Source: Larix kaempferi
Lineage: Eukaryota; Streptophyta; Pinopsida; Pinales; Pinaceae
Direction of reading: 5' to 3'
DNA: 64,000 nt
Assembly: GCA_027924585.1 (NCBI GenBank)
Contig: BSBM01001922.1
Span: 62,001-126,000, forward strand
The notes beneath the pieces were generated by a model. It worked only from the letters and a program-made list of their open reading frames with translations, ran no database searches and was not told the origin of the DNA. The position numbers were made by a program, and so were the translations under genes. Of the stretch, positions 43,781 through 56,097 are shown piece after piece (the stretch's first letter is position 1; each line of letters begins with the position of its first letter).

Positions 43781-44776
43781 TCACTTCTTCCTCGAAGTGT
43801 CCTCGATCTGAAGAACACCCAACCTCTCCCTGAAGTACTCGAACTTCACCCTGGCTAGTGGCTTCATCAGCACATCTGCAATCTGCTCGTTCTTCGCAAC
43901 ATATAGGATCTTCACAGCTCCTCTCTGCACCATATCCCTGATATAGTGATATTTGATCTCTATGTGTTTCGACCTGTCATGAAACACTGGGTTCTCAGAC
44001 AGCTTCACACAACTCTTGTTATCGCAGAAGATACCAGTAGCATCCAACAAGAGATCAAATAACTCAGACAGTAGCTTCCGAAGCCATACTGCCTCACAAC
44101 TAGCCGAACAGGCTACAACATACTCTGCCTTGGCTGTACTCAATGCTATGCAGGACTGATTCCTGCTAAACCAAGAGATCACACCTGATCCCATACTGAA
44201 GCAGCACCCAGAAGTGCTCTTCCTATCTGCAACACTGCCTGCCCAATCAACATAACCCTACAGGTTAAACTTTTGATTCGCATCATACTTGAGCCCATAA
44301 TCAACTGTACCCTTTAGGTGCCTCAGAATATGCTTTACAGCAACTAGGTGAACACTCCTCAGATCTATCAGGAACTGGCTCAATGTGTTCACCGCAATGC
44401 AAATATCTGGTCTCGTGTTCATCAGGTACATCAAGGACCCAATCATCTGACGATACATAGTGACATCAACCATTTCAGATGAAGCATCACACAGAAGCTT
44501 TAGGTTCGATGCCATAGCCTCGCAATCCATCATCCAGAACCTCTTTAGGATCTCCACTGCATACTTCCCTTGTCTAAGGAAGATTCCATCTACAGTCTGC
44601 CACACCTCCATACCAAGAAAGTAGTGCATCATACCCAGGTTCTTCATCTCTAACTCAGCAGCAAGCTTCCGCTGCGTGTCAGCAATCAATCTATCCTCAC
44701 CAAGTTCTGCACATATATGACTCCCTATCATGTGTCTCTGAACCAAGTGGCTTCTCCACATACACTTCTTCTTCAA
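43781..44776 (-). pseudogene. G RT C-terminus and RNase H
   Basis: Frame 44776-44258 (172 codons) begins with a scrambled RT piece. It then enters DRLIADTQRKLAAELEMKNL, MMHYFLGMEVWQ, YRQMIGSLMYLMNTRPDICI and VKHILRHLKGTVDYGLKYDA (RT end and connection). After a TAG the next frame 44194-43781 (137 codons) gives ISWFSRNQSCIALSTAKAEY, ATGIFCDNKSCVKLSENPVF, HIEIKYHYIRDMVQ and EQIADVLMKPLARVKFEYFR, a nearly whole RNase H and C-terminus. The YVDD-containing palm is missing: the deletion joins sequence after a SHIC-like block to GEDRLIAD. TEAEY is changed to AKAEY. Confidence 0.86.
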
Positions 44777-44945
44777 CTACACCATTTCAAGAAGGCTATC
44801 CTGAAATCCACCTAGTGTATCTTCCACTTCATCATTGCAGCCAGAGCAAGTACGGATCTAATGGAAGTGTATATTTCTATAGGAGAAAAAGTCTCTATGC
44901 TACCACCTTCAACATGCTTGATCTTGTAGATCCTCTTGGAAGTCA

Positions 44946-45155
44946 CTACAGACTCCCCTTCAGGTCTTGGGACTGCATCCCAAACATCTTCATGATCGAC
45001 TGGTACTCTTCGATCATGGCATTCTTCCCAGATCCTGGGAACTTCAATATCTTCAATATTTTCAATAGATAACTTTGTTGCTTGAACAAATGTTGTAGTC
45101 CTTCTTTTGTAGGTGATGGTATACGATCTTTCCTACACAACAAGTTAAATTGCAT
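44946..45155 (-). pseudogene. G RT N-terminal fragment
   Basis: 69 codons with MQFNLLCRKDRIPSPTKEGL then PGSGKNAMIEEYQSIMK, aligning with F 30418-30600. After that it is frameshifted relative to KNDVWDAVPRPEG. On its upstream side (45156, minus) stands a TTTGTAG|GAAAG site as in F and C. Confidence 0.72.
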
Positions 45156-45569
45156 GATTAGAAAACATCTTATAGTTTTCGGAACAAATTCTTACACATA
45201 AAGAAATATGTCATACAGTCATGCAATTATTTTAGCCAATGCTTCAATACAACATTTATCCATATCCCGTAACTTTCTAGATGCCTTCCAATCTCTACCA
45301 GAACATTGTTAAGAGTGTGCACAACTCCCAAGATGTCAGCAAAGAGGTTTCATTCTAGATAAGTAGCAATGGAATGTTGTACAGTGCCATAGGCCACTTA
45401 CCCATGTATATTAGTAGTATACTGTTCATCAATGCAACTATTCTAATATGCATAATACACAACCTAATTGTAGGAACATCAGTATATACATTATTAAATA
45501 ACACTATTTAAACAAACAACTATGTAAGAAATGGAAATTCAAATACTTATCGTTGTTTGATTGTTGGGT

Positions 45570-45700
45570 TGACTCCCTCTCAGTCTTTGCTTCTTTTCTG
45601 CAACTCCATTCTAATGTGGATTGTGAGAAGTGGTCAACTCCCTCTGAATATCTGCATCCTTGCAGAAACTACTGGAGTGTGCTCCCTGTTGATCTTTGCT
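45570..45700 (-). pseudogene. Integrase fragment of G
   Basis: On minus, about 35 codons equivalent to F 29894-30004 (FCKDADIQRELTTSHNPH, then a stop, then NGVAE). The same integrase scrap is kept in both elements. Confidence 0.65.
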
Positions 45701-47926
45701 TCCTGGATTACTTGTCCTTGAACTATCCATCCTTAATCACTATGCATGCTTATTAGTATCATCATTGTGTTATCATTGAGGTCTCATACATAATCATACA
45801 TTCATTAATATATTCTTAATACTATCAAAACACAATAATCTTAAGCATGTATAGTCATGATCATTTCAAACACAGATAATAAACATTAGTATTCAAGGTT
45901 TCAGGGAAGTCTTCTTTTACTTATACATATTCTTATTTGATCATAGGACTCTTCTAGTTAGTTAAATCATCAATCAAGATAAGAGATATAATATGCATAA
46001 AACCCGTGAATATTCAAACTTATACCTTCATGATTCTTTTGGTTAGTCATATCATCAATTATGGTAAGAAACATAATATGCATACAACCATGACTATTCA
46101 AACCTATGACTTCATGAATAATCATTATCAACAACACAACAGTATAAGATCCTAACACAAGGTAGGATTCTAGCTTGATATAGGAAAAACATACCTGGAT
46201 TAGCATGCTAGCTAGTTATGTCTAACATACCTGCATAATTTCTTTTGGTTCTCTTGTGCTAGTAACCTACATGTCTCATAAGTTAACCATTGTAGAACCA
46301 AGTTATACATACCTCGCAAGTAGATCTTCTATGTGATCCATGCCAATGGATGAATCTTTGTCTTCATGTCACCATGATCATATGTTCTTGAAGTAGAACA
46401 TGATTTGTCTTTCTTGGTGTACCTTTTATGTTAGCTGACAACATAAACCTCATACAACACCATAATGCATTAGTACAATCATAAGTGTCAACACCCTAAC
46501 CAATGAGTATCTTCTATCATACATTCATAATTTTGTTAAGGTGATACAACAAATATAAAATCAATATTGTACTAACCGTAATAACATGAAGAAAAACATA
46601 CCATAAACTTAATCATGAACAAATCTCGAAACATACCTCGATGAGTCATACCTGTTGAGATTGCTTGTAATCTTCTTATGTAAGGCCTTAGCCTCATCTC
46701 CCTCTGAAACAGGAACTTCTTCACTTATGCAGGTGACCAATCCATCTTCTTCTAGGATTAACCAAATCCACTTGATTTGCAAGAACTAGATCTGGAGCTG
46801 GATTAGGGTTTGTCAGAGAAACCCCAAAAATTCAAACTTTGAATTTCAAACTTCCGAAAGGATATAAATATGCGCCTTAATGAGCTGATCAAGCTGGTAT
46901 ATTCAAAATTTGAAAACTGCAAAGTTTCACTCCTCAATTTTTTCTTTGAAACTTTCGGATTCACTGGACGAGACCTCGAACTAAAGTTTGATGAAGCCCA
47001 CTCTTCTGCCCAATCAAAAGGTTTGATCAAAATCTCTAAGCTTCTATTTTTATGAGGAGCTTCTAGTCGTGGTCACAGATTTAAAAAATTCCCATTTTTG
47101 CAGAAGCCCTAATTTTCCACTTTTCTAATCAAAGTCCCGAACTAGGGTCTAATCAAACCCGACCTTCTGCCAAACCAAAAATTTTGATCTTGGTCTCTAA
47201 ATTTCTATTTTGATGAGTAGAATTCAACCGTGGTCTCTGATTACAAAAAATTCAACTTTATCCGAAACCCTAAATTCCGGAAGCCATGAATGAAGGTGCT
47301 CAAAAATAATTTTGTTATGACAGAAATATGTACTTGATTTTTTCTGGTGTAACTCCGAACTTTTCGATCCACAGGGTATGAAAAATTTTTCTGAAGTGTC
47401 CTGACCTGTCATATTTCCATCCCAATAGGTCTGGCCTCAATTGGATTCTCTAAGAGAGAGTTATGCCAAGTGTCGCAATGTGACCTGTTTATGGGATAAA
47501 ACGGGAGAATAAACTTGTATGGCATTCCATGTATCACTAGTTCAACTTCGACCTCTTAACATTATTCCTGAGATAGTAGAGTCTGGTTAATACCTGTCAC
47601 TTTTTACGAAATTGCATTTGGAGCTTCCTATCCCAAGTTATGAATTTTTTCCTAAGGTCACCTGATTTTGACTCAGATCTGGAAGAGGCAAAAACCCTAT
47701 ATTGTACAGATCATAAATCACAAAGTACAATGAATTAGAGGTTGTCCTTTGGACACAAGGTACATGGAGATCTTATATTCTACCTGTAAAAGTTTCAGAT
47801 CCGAAATTTTTTCCAAAATGGATTTATAGCGAAAGTTCTACGATGACGGGTTTTTGCTATATCAAGCCCTAGCATCGTAAGTGCAACAAGTGTCATACAT
47901 GGCATATCATGCCTTCTTTTAGGCTA
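45701..47926 (-). other. G internal non-coding region, gag remnant and leader
   Basis: Homologous to F 27717-29893. It includes the gag N-terminal remnant (minus, about 46800-46660, LILEEDGLVTCISEE-like) and the AG|GTATGT series (minus, around 46645, 46315, 46232 and 46195). No other credible ORF. Confidence 0.55.
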
Positions 47927-47938
47927 GCTTTGATACCA
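47927..47938 (-). other. Primer binding site of G, one mismatch
   Basis: On minus TGGTATCAAAGC, one base from canonical, directly inside the 5' LTR. Confidence 0.82.
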
Positions 47939-48637
47939 TGTTAAATTTTCAGAATTTACTTCAATCTGATCTAGGATCTTAACTGAGAGAACAACATGTA
48001 CAACAAATCTATAGCGTATCAATCATGGACACAATAATGCAAGCACACAAGAGACACAGAGTTTACTTGGGAAAACCATAAAGGTGAAAACTCCAATAAC
48101 TTCCTCTGAGATAGATAGAGCAATGATACAACCAAAATATAAGAGATAGTCTTCTCCTATCAGCAGAGCCTCCTCCTCCATAAGTGCGCCACTCTCCCAA
48201 GTGTGAGTGAGAGAATAGAATGTGTAAAATGAGAGAGACACGCTCTCTATTTATACACTAACTTGACTTGACCTTTACTCAACTAGGTTAGCCTCAATTT
48301 AACCACTTAACATAATGCTGACTGGGCCGACACCCAATAGGGTGGTCTAATAACCCTTTGACCCACATGGCCGACCCCCAATAGGGTGGTCTAATAACCC
48401 TTCGACCCACATGACTTATACAGGGCCGACCCCAACAAGGTGGTCTAATAACCCATCAAGTATAAGTTACGACACTTACAATATAAATGACGACACTTCC
48501 ATATAAAGGAATAATAACATCTCTATAGAAATACAAGCACTTCCGTATAGAGGAATAATACCATCTCTATAGGAGTACAAAATACATATATGAAATACAT
48601 GAGTGAAATACATTTCGACGTTACATATACATCAACA
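47939..48637 (-). repeat. 5' LTR of element G
   Basis: 699 bp, pair of 41851-42507. Three U3 modules occur (plus-strand GGTGGTCTAATAACCC at 48343, 48386 and 48439). TATA box on minus at about 48248-48256. Confidence 0.9.
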
Positions 48638-49020
48638 CCCTTCCCATACGACGGATCCCACCTGCGACTGTTTGCCTGAGCATTTGTTATACGTGGTGGT
48701 CATAATTTCCTTACCTAGGTATCACATAGGGTACTTCCAGTGGTTATTCTGTGAGTGTCCTGAGTCAAATAGGGGTCAGAAAACATAGTTGTGTTCGCAC
48801 AGTGAAGACTGAGAGCCCTTATAATTGATTCTATTACCTCCCGTTATAGTTTGGGATTCTTAAGCCTCTCCTAGGAGAGACATACCGGCTATGGTTTCAG
48901 GATGTCCCTTGAGCCAGTCCTGTTTGTGTGCATTTGGATGTAGTTTCTTCTAGGTGTATGCTATGTGACGATATAGTAGTCTATTAGGAAATGTTTGTTT
49001 GCTGACTTTTTGAAGTCATC
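48638..49020 (+). other. H leader, part 2
   Basis: Resumes after G. Homologous to I's leader around 58553-58940. No gene. Confidence 0.6.
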
Positions 49021-49686
49021 GTGGATCGATATCCGCCTCTCCGCCGATCTCGTAGGTTGGTTGGTTTACCAGTTAGCGATTCGTCACTATCTCTCCACAA
49101 GAGACGTCGAAGGACTACCACTGGTCATGTATTCACATCTCACGAGCTTCAAAGAGCTCCCATTATGAGTTCCACATCTAGCATGAAGGGAGTCCCAGTG
49201 AATCCATACAGTAGAAAAATGAGAAAATCCCCTCCATCCACTCCTAGAGATGGATGGGGAGGAGATTCATCAAGAAACACTCCTCCTGGGTCTGGAATAT
49301 CCCAGCCCATAAGCATGAACCCTTTTGATGAAACATAGTCATCAGGTTATTTGTATGGTTCATCCTTGGGGATGCCAGTTTTTGGTTCTACATCTGTCCC
49401 TATGACCTCAAACGTTTTTTCTTTGTGTATGCCCTGTTTTATGTCGACTGTTACTTCCACCATGTCTAATACTCATGCAATCTCTAGTGTTGGGATTGGG
49501 GACAGCATGCCCCCTTACACTTCCCATCAGTTTGGGAGTGGTCACATCCCTCCATCTTTTCCGAGAGTTGGAGGAGGACCACCTCCTTCATCAGAACCTA
49601 GTGTTAGTGTAGCTAGGATTTTCACCCTAGCTTGTGCAAATGAGCACCTACTAAGGAGAATGGACTCCTTAGTAGCAGTTCAATAA
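49021..49686 (+). pseudogene. H gag N-terminal region
   Basis: A single plus frame runs 49021-49686 with one in-frame TAG at 49336. The first codon is GTG within tcatcgtggatc, with a stop shortly upstream and no ATG, so the original ATG was probably lost by one transition. The product begins DRYPPLRRSRRLVGLP, is Arg/Ser/Pro-rich and low-complexity in the middle. It ends RIFTLACANEHLLRRMDSLV, which looks like the start of a helical gag segment cut short. By position after a long leader and homology of that leader to I, it is the gag of a gypsy-type element. It has no zinc knuckle here. The rest of H is presumed displaced by J and I. Confidence 0.55.
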
Positions 49687-49689
49687 ATA

Positions 49690-50361
49690 GTAAATTAAAG
49701 TAATAAAACAATACGAATTCTAAACTAGCACGAGCATTAATAAACATAACAAAAACATGGAAATATGGTGAAGATCTTTCTTTTTTGTATTAAAATTTTA
49801 CCTCAGGTGTAGAGGTTGGTGAAGTTCTTGCAATAGTCCAAGAGGGTTTCTCCAAACTTCAGCTTTGCTCCTTCTCTTTCTCCAAAGGGTTGGAAATGGG
49901 CCAAAAGGGGCACTCAAGGGTGAAAGTAGCTCAAGTGTGAGCTAGGGTTTTGAGAGTGATTTTGGCAGAGTAAGGGTGTATTTTACTGTGGATATGAAAT
50001 GAGGGGCCTCCATCACCTATTTATAGGTTTTTAGTGGTGGAGTGTTGGCCCATGGTTTTGGGAACCATATGGTTTAGGTCAGCTGTATAGGGTTTTTTCC
50101 TCCTTTTTCCCTCTTTTTCCTCTTTTTTTATATTTTTTATTCCCTTTTTAGAGGGTTTTTGCTATTTTGGAGGAATTTTGGATTATTTTAGGGGTAAAAG
50201 GGGTTTTTTGGCCTTTTAGAGGCTTTTTTAATGGTTTTGTGGCCTTTTGGAGGCTTTTTAATGGGATTTTAAGGTTCTAGAGGTAAATATGGTAGGAAAT
50301 ATGGACAAATGAGTCATGTAATGGGGAAGATGAGGTAGTGAGCACTTTTTGGGTGTTAACA
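49690..50361 (-). repeat. 3' LTR of gypsy-type element J (left end unresolved)
   Basis: The right end GGGTGTTAACA at 50361 is followed by the PPT complement. On minus the LTR starts TGTTAACACCCAAAAAGTG. A TATA box (minus CTATAAATAG) lies at about 50018-50026. The left boundary with H's gag is not marked by a clear TG and could be anywhere in 49687-49790. Confidence 0.6.
50018..50026 (-). promoter_or_regulatory. TATA box in the J LTR
   Basis: Minus-strand TATAAATAG preceded by U3 rich in TTTTGG/CCTCTAAAA-like repeats. Transcription would run left. Confidence 0.5.
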
Positions 50362-50376
50362 GATTGCCCCCTGATG
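50362..50376 (-). other. Polypurine tract of J
   Basis: Plus GATTGCCCCCTGATG gives minus CATCAGGGGGCAATC immediately before TGTTAACA. Confidence 0.6.
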
Positions 50377-53046
50377 TGTGAGGGCAGGAGCTCATCGTAT
50401 GGCCGATAGACATCATAAGTCATTTATGGTGTTCCTGGGGTGTGAAGAAGAGAAGAAACAAACTAGAGCCCGGAAGAATGGTCCCGAACAAACTGCAAAA
50501 ACTGAAAGTACATGACCTCAATAATGAATGAGAAATAATCTGAACATATGCACGAGGCAGGCATTCCCATGCTTGTATCAAGATATAGAACAATAATAAC
50601 AATGGGGTCCAAAATATGGGGAGCTGAAATATACATGGCCTCAAATAATGAATGAGGAAGAATCTCAATATATGGACGAGGCAGGCATACCCATGCTCGT
50701 ATCAAGATGCATAAAAAATAACTGTGAGGCCTGAAAAGGGGGACCTGTAGGATACATAGAGAACCACTGTGTACATCATAAGGGTCCAGAGGGGACACAA
50801 ATCTGGGACATACTACTGGGCTGACCATGTCTGAGCTGAAGAAATGGTACATTGGAATAACTACAGTGCTGCTGAGTGGGGTACCAGAGGAAATGATGAG
50901 CTGCTAGAGCATAGTGACGGGGAGTCATACTCTCAATGGTACACTGAACTGGGTACTCAAGAAAGCATATAACTGGATGGCTTCTGAATACAATCGCCAA
51001 TGCAACCCGGACATCCATGGGAACATATAACTGGGCGTTTCGAAGTGACTCACCAATGTGCTAGAGTTGGGGGAAGTCCAAGGTCTTCGACCAATAACTG
51101 AAGGATATAAACACTACGCGATTCTCAACAATGCGATCAAGGTGTTGAAGTCGAGCATGTGAGAAACAACCACTTGGAGAGGCAATTATGACTCCTCTCA
51201 AAATGGTCCGTAGGCACTCACCAAAGATGATGATGGGTCTAAGGCACAGGGACCTCTGGGTCTATCCTCTGGAATTAGAGGGGCTATCGTCGACAGAGGG
51301 AGACTTGAAACTAGCAAGGCAATGATGTTTCCTTGATAGGAGCGCGAGGTGGAGAACCGAAGTGTGAGAGTACTGATGGTAGGACTGACATACTATGGGG
51401 GATAACTGAGCAAGTAGAGTGGGTGGACTCAAACTTCCTTTGATCAGAGTATGATGGCGGGGACGATCGGGAAGCATATGAAACTGACTGATGGGAAAGG
51501 GATCATAGCTGTAATGGATCGAGGATAGTGACTGGGATGAGGGAGACTCAAGCTAGTGTAAAATGACAGGAGACTACAGAATACTCTGAACAAAGGCAAC
51601 CGTACTGGGGGTGCTGCCGAGATGATCGATCATAGTGCCAAGAGGAACGGGGGGACTTCTTCATGGGTTAAGGAACTAGAAGAAGTGTGTGTAAAATGGT
51701 ACTGTCGTGTAGATTTATAAAATCCCAGGTAAGTTCATGCTCATGCTTGCTTTCAATTTTAAGGAATCTAAAAGCGATAAGAAGACTCTGAAATAATGGA
51801 ATGGTACTGTTGTGTGGATTTGTATGAGCCCAGGACAGTTCATGCTCATAGTTGCTTTCAATTTTAGAGAGTCTGAAAGCGATAAGAAGACTCCAGGGGG
51901 TTGCTTTTTCGTGTGTTAGTCTCCAAGGCCCAAAGAAGCATAAAAGGATGCAATGAAGAACTCTTCTAGCCGGTGTGACTAGAGTATTCCTTTTTCGTAA
52001 TTAGTCTACCAGGTCCGGAAAAGGGTTAAAATTATACCAAATAGAAGCCCTTTCAGGTACTTTAGCGAGCATGAAAGGAAGCAAGATTGCTCGGTGATCT
52101 TTTCATTGTTTTAGGAGTCAGAAAAAAGCTTAACAGAAACTCCTTAAGTGTCTTTTTCATAAAGGACTTGTCCAGCCCAAAAAAGGGATAAAATTATACC
52201 AAACAAAAGGAATGGCCGGGCAAGGAGGAAGTGCTCAAACAAGGAACATTTATGATGACCGAGAATGAGGGTAGGGGGGAACACTGGTGGGCCTCCTTGC
52301 GGGGTAATGAATGGTGGAAAAATAATGAAATAATTGTTGTATGACAAGAGTGAATGGCTCATGTAAAAATGTGGAACAATCCGATGGCGATCGATGTGGT
52401 GCAAAAACCGAGGCAACAAAGTGTTGGGACACAATGTTGAAACTGTACCAGGTGAGAGAGAGAAATGACCTCAAGCATTATCACGAGCTCGAAAAAATGA
52501 ATCCGGCGATATAAAAAGTGTCAAAAATGGAGAACGACCGAAGTGGCAAGCAAATCGAGGCAACAAGGGGCGTTTTGGAAAAAATACCCAAAAAAATCTG
52601 GGGGTGAGAGCGAGAAATGATCTCAAGCATCATCATGTGCTCGAAAAAAAAAAATGAATACGATGATATAAGGTATATCAAAAATGTGCTACGGCCAATG
52701 TGGCATACAAACCGAGGCGACAAGGTGTCGGGACACAATGTTGATATTGGTCCAGGTGAGAGCGAGAAATGATCTCAATCATCATCACAGGCATGGAAAT
52801 ATGAATTTGGCGGTGCAAATGGTGCGAAACACGAAGGTCATAAGGACTCCGGAATGGTTAAAGGAAATAACTAGGCTAAAAAATGGTTGCAAATAAAGGT
52901 GAGCCCACCAAGCCAAGGATGTAGTGGTGGGGAGAAATGATGACCCACGGGGGTCGAATACTAGGTGTATCAAATCAAATCAAATCTACAAGTGATATGT
53001 GACCTCAAAAATGGTTGAGATCACAAATGTGAAAAAGTGAGCAGGG
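50377..53046 (-). repeat. J 3' region: non-coding with several tandem repeats
   Basis: No pol genes where RT, RNase H and integrase would be expected. There is a pair of about 105-130-bp repeats at 50500-50730 (cgaggcaggcat, cccatgctcgtatcaagat). Another pair lies at 51690-51890 (gaatggtactg, aaagcgataagaagactc). Three to four copies of an about 152-bp unit lie at 52300-52910 (gtgagagcgagaaatgatct, anchors near 52451, 52603 and 52757). Open frames such as 50463-50852 are repeat-derived. Confidence 0.6.
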
Positions 53047-54110
53047 TTAATGACCTGCTCCCATGCTATGTGCATGGGGTTTGTGATTATGGATCACATA
53101 TGTGTTGGTTTGAACGATGGGTTCATTGACATGCTGAGATAAATGTGATGGGGTAGGGTCAAAATGATTAATCATGCCCCCTATCCCAGGGTCAAGGTAA
53201 TCTATTATGCCCCTTGACTTAGAGGTGTCAAGGTGGTGCTCTATGATAGCGGGGTTAAGACCAGGCATTTCGGTATAGGACCAGGCAAAGACATCGCGGA
53301 ACTCTTGGAAAAGTTTTTTGTACTCTCCAATATCATACTCACTGCAGGAGGCTCCTAAAGTACCGATTTCAAGAGCACCAGGTGGGTCAGAGATATCGAT
53401 GTGGATGACAGGTGAGATATTGGCCATGTTACCCTCCTCAAAGGCATCAGGAGTAGGAATGGGATCCTTAAACCAGTCAACTTTAGTGGGAAGGAAATCT
53501 TTGGACTCAACCGCGAATTGGGTAGCTGTGGTAGAGGAGGAGTCTTCTGGGAGGAAATAGGAACGATGATGCATGGTGTCCCAGGGATAATCCGGGGCAG
53601 TGAGAGCCTCGAGGATCTTCTCATCATTGCGGTAACTCCGAGTTGTCAAATGGGTTGACGAGGGAGTGGTAGTCGAAGAGATCATATAAATGGTGTTAAT
53701 CTCTCCGGATGGGGATGATACCGAGGGGTGGATCTCCTCAATTGTGGGGGGTGTTGTCTCAAGGTCCAAATTAATCATCTCGTAGAGAGCTGCTCTGTAA
53801 TCTGGGAGATCAGGACAATGATGTGAGTAATGGCCGTAAATACCACATATTTCACAAGGATGGTTGGTACACAGTGATTTATCACGAGGCTTAGGGGTTG
53901 GATCTAGTTCGACAACCAATATGTTGGGGTCCTCGTCAAGCATTTGCATGTGTTCCTATAATGCAGGTAATTGTGGACATTGATGAGTCGGATGGCCTAA
54001 CTCATCACACAACGAGCATTTGGGGGGAGCACGAAACACAGGGGGGTGTTTAACTTCCTTGGGAGGGGGTACAGCAGTCTATGGTTGTGGGCCTCTGCCC
54101 CTAGTGGGAT
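53047..54110 (-). pseudogene. J gag zinc knuckles joined to the pre-RT region
   Basis: On minus near 54035-53995 there is a knuckle CSLCDELGHPTHQC, then a stop. The 300-codon frame 53949-53047 has a second knuckle CEICGIYGHYSHHC (about residues 33-46). A Ser/Thr/Pro-rich linker follows, then PGALEIGTLGASCSEYDIG and EYKKLFQEFRDVFAWSYTEM (about 207-226) with PGLNPAIIEHHLDT. This last block is the conserved start of RT in Tat-like gypsy polyproteins. No retropepsin lies between knuckle and RT, unlike the normal order. After HHLDT the RT palm is absent and the frame ends in unrelated sequence. J therefore cannot reverse-transcribe. Confidence 0.72.
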
Positions 54111-54199
54111 TGATAAGAGGAGGGGGATTCGTAGATAACGAAGGGGTAGTGACACTGGAAGGTGGTTGACTAGTAGTGACAATGGGTTGCACCGGTTAA

Positions 54200-54330
54200 A
54201 GGATGACATTTGGTGTCGGCGGGGGAACGGGAGGAGAAATATACCACACAGGTAATCCTAAGGTTAACCTGGGAAGGCTGAGAGTAGCCATAACCGGGGC
54301 GCTTACTACTCCTGAGGGAGGGAATAAGAA
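54200..54330 (-). pseudogene. J gag N-terminal motif
   Basis: Minus-strand APVMATLSLPRLTLGLPVWY aligns with APLMATLNLPGFTIGLPVWL near the start of I's gag (58948 on). It marks the beginning of a gag module that lies downstream of a protease (54306-55010), an abnormal order. Confidence 0.65.
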
Positions 54331-55010
54331 GGGGATGGTGTGGGTGGGTGTAACACCAATGTGACTAAGTACCAATGGTGGTTTGGGTAACAAGGGCGGT
54401 TGATTGTTGGGTGTTGGTGTATTGTGGGAGAGGGTACATAGGTCAAATACTTCGGTCGCAGGTGACGGGGGGGGGGGATGGACTGGAATGTTGAGGTCAT
54501 CGGTGGATCTGAGTACAGTCTGGGTCCCTCGGAGGAAACAAACGAGGTAGTTGCACCACAAATTGGTTGTTCAACCATGGGGAGAACATTTTCGGGTGCA
54601 ATGGGGGCATTGGGATCGTAATAGGTGAGTTGGTTGAGCTTGACCACGCATCCGTCATGTGGGAGCATCATGGTATGAAAAATAGATGAGGCAACCGCCC
54701 GCATGGCATACATGTAGCCATGGCCAAGTAAGAGGTTATAATCAAGTTGGGCATTGATGACCTCTATGTCAATGAGCACGATTTTACTAGCCAGCTGGAT
54801 GGGGACATTAGCTAAGAGACCTTGGGGTTGAGCCGAATGGCTGTCGTAGGCTCGCAACGTAGTGGTGGACTGCTGGAGGGTAGGGCATCCCAACTTCTGC
54901 CAAACGAATGTGGACATAATGCATGTAGAGGCACCTTCATTGATAATGCACCGATGGATGACAAGATTCCGAATGGAAACAGAAACATGGAATGCTAAAG
55001 TGGAAGGCAG
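54306..55010 (-). pseudogene. J retropepsin with Asp to Asn active site
   Basis: 203 codons at 54917-54306, extended upstream in the same frame to a TAG near 55018. On minus 54950-54925 reads IINEGASTCIMS, where I has IVDEGASVSILS, so the catalytic Asp is Asn. Downstream IVLIDIEVINAQLDYNLLLG, YMYAMRAVASSIFHTMMLPH and KLNQLTYYD match I's protease region block by block. Retropepsin would cleave the gag-pol polyprotein. Here it is predicted inactive. Confidence 0.75.
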
Positions 55011-55495
55011 GCATGGTTCAGACTAGTCAAAATCAAATGCCATCAGTTGTGAATCATTAGGGTCAATAGCACCAATGGCAGAGAGTAAAGTCTTACACTG
55101 TGAAGGATAGTTGTTTAAGACTTCTAACGCAGACATGGCTGCGGGAGATTGGGCTAAGTCATCTACAATGTTATAATTTGACGCAGCGCGAGCATTGGGG
55201 TTATTGTTGATGCGACGAAGTGGGAAGAGAGGTGCCTTAGAGGCACCATTTAGTGGAGCCAGAGGTATACGTAACGTCTGATTAGTGGGATGAACGTTAG
55301 TGTTTTTATCGGCGGGAGGGGCTTCAGGGGTGGAGCCATATTATTTTTGACGGGTTTGGAGGTTGACATCAGTAGATGACATCATTAACAAGTGGTGGGT
55401 ACCTAAGTTGAACATGGGTTGATCAGGAGCGGCATAAGTGATCTATTGTTGTGGTGGTGCGTTGCCTTGAGGGGGAACCAACGGCTGAGTGTTCA

Positions 55496-55943
55496 CTATG
55501 CCTTGGGTTGGTAAGGGGTTTTGCAGCACCAAAGGTTGCTGCTGAGGGGGTGGGGGGTTGGGTGGGTCCTAAGGAGCCGCGTGCCCTTGGCGATGGGTAT
55601 CATCAGTCCAGAGTTGCCAAGCTTGCTCCAGATGTGGGAAAGCATGTGTATAGTGGCCATAGACCCCGCAAATAAAACAAGGATGGTTTGTTCGTAAATT
55701 AGGATTTTTGGCCTATTTGGGCGGTCGATTAGGGTTCTGGTTGGCAGGTGTCGCATTATTGTTTTTTGGGGGATTGGGAGGTTGACCGGCTTGGTCTGGA
55801 TGGGGATTGTTCGCATGGTTACGGCCTTTTCCACGGTTTTTGTTATAGCTTGAAATGACACCTCTCCGTCCGTGACGAAACTTGTTTCCCTTGGTCGCAT
55901 GACGACACTTCTTGAGATCAAGTTCAGTCACACAACAGGACAA
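55496..55943 (-). pseudogene. J upstream gag fragment with a mutated zinc knuckle
   Basis: The frame ending at 55713 is basic (DLKKCRHATKGNKFRHGRRG, then Asn/Pro-rich). An adjacent frame holds HPCFICGVYGHYTHAFPHLE, a knuckle whose last Cys is Phe and which is a second copy of the one at about 53850. It is cut on its upstream side near 55943 where element I begins. Confidence 0.6.
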
Positions 55944-56097
55944 TTGTGGATGGAGGAGTCATTTGGGACACTAAAAATGGTTGAAATTACCTCATTCTTG
56001 ACCCATTTGATGTATATGACCCTTAGGAACATTTTTCCAGACCAAACCATCTCCTGAAAATGAGCAGAAAAGCCTGTTTTTGGCCATTTTTCACTAT

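Larger units (their letters stand above)
41851..48637 (-). mobile_element. Element G: copia-derived element of the F family
   Basis: 3' LTR 41851-42507 (657 bp) and 5' LTR 47939-48637 (699 bp). TSDs are CCCTA (41846-41850) and CCCTT (48638-48642), one mismatch. PBS is at 47927-47938 and PPT at 42508-42518. The size difference between LTRs is mainly one about 42-bp U3 module. It contains broken RT/RNase H, an integrase scrap and two tandem arrays. It lies in the H leader. Confidence 0.92.

Noticed and set aside
50463-50852. 129-codon frame on minus in J
   Set aside because: It is read through imperfect repeats in J's non-coding 3' region. No recognisable domain.
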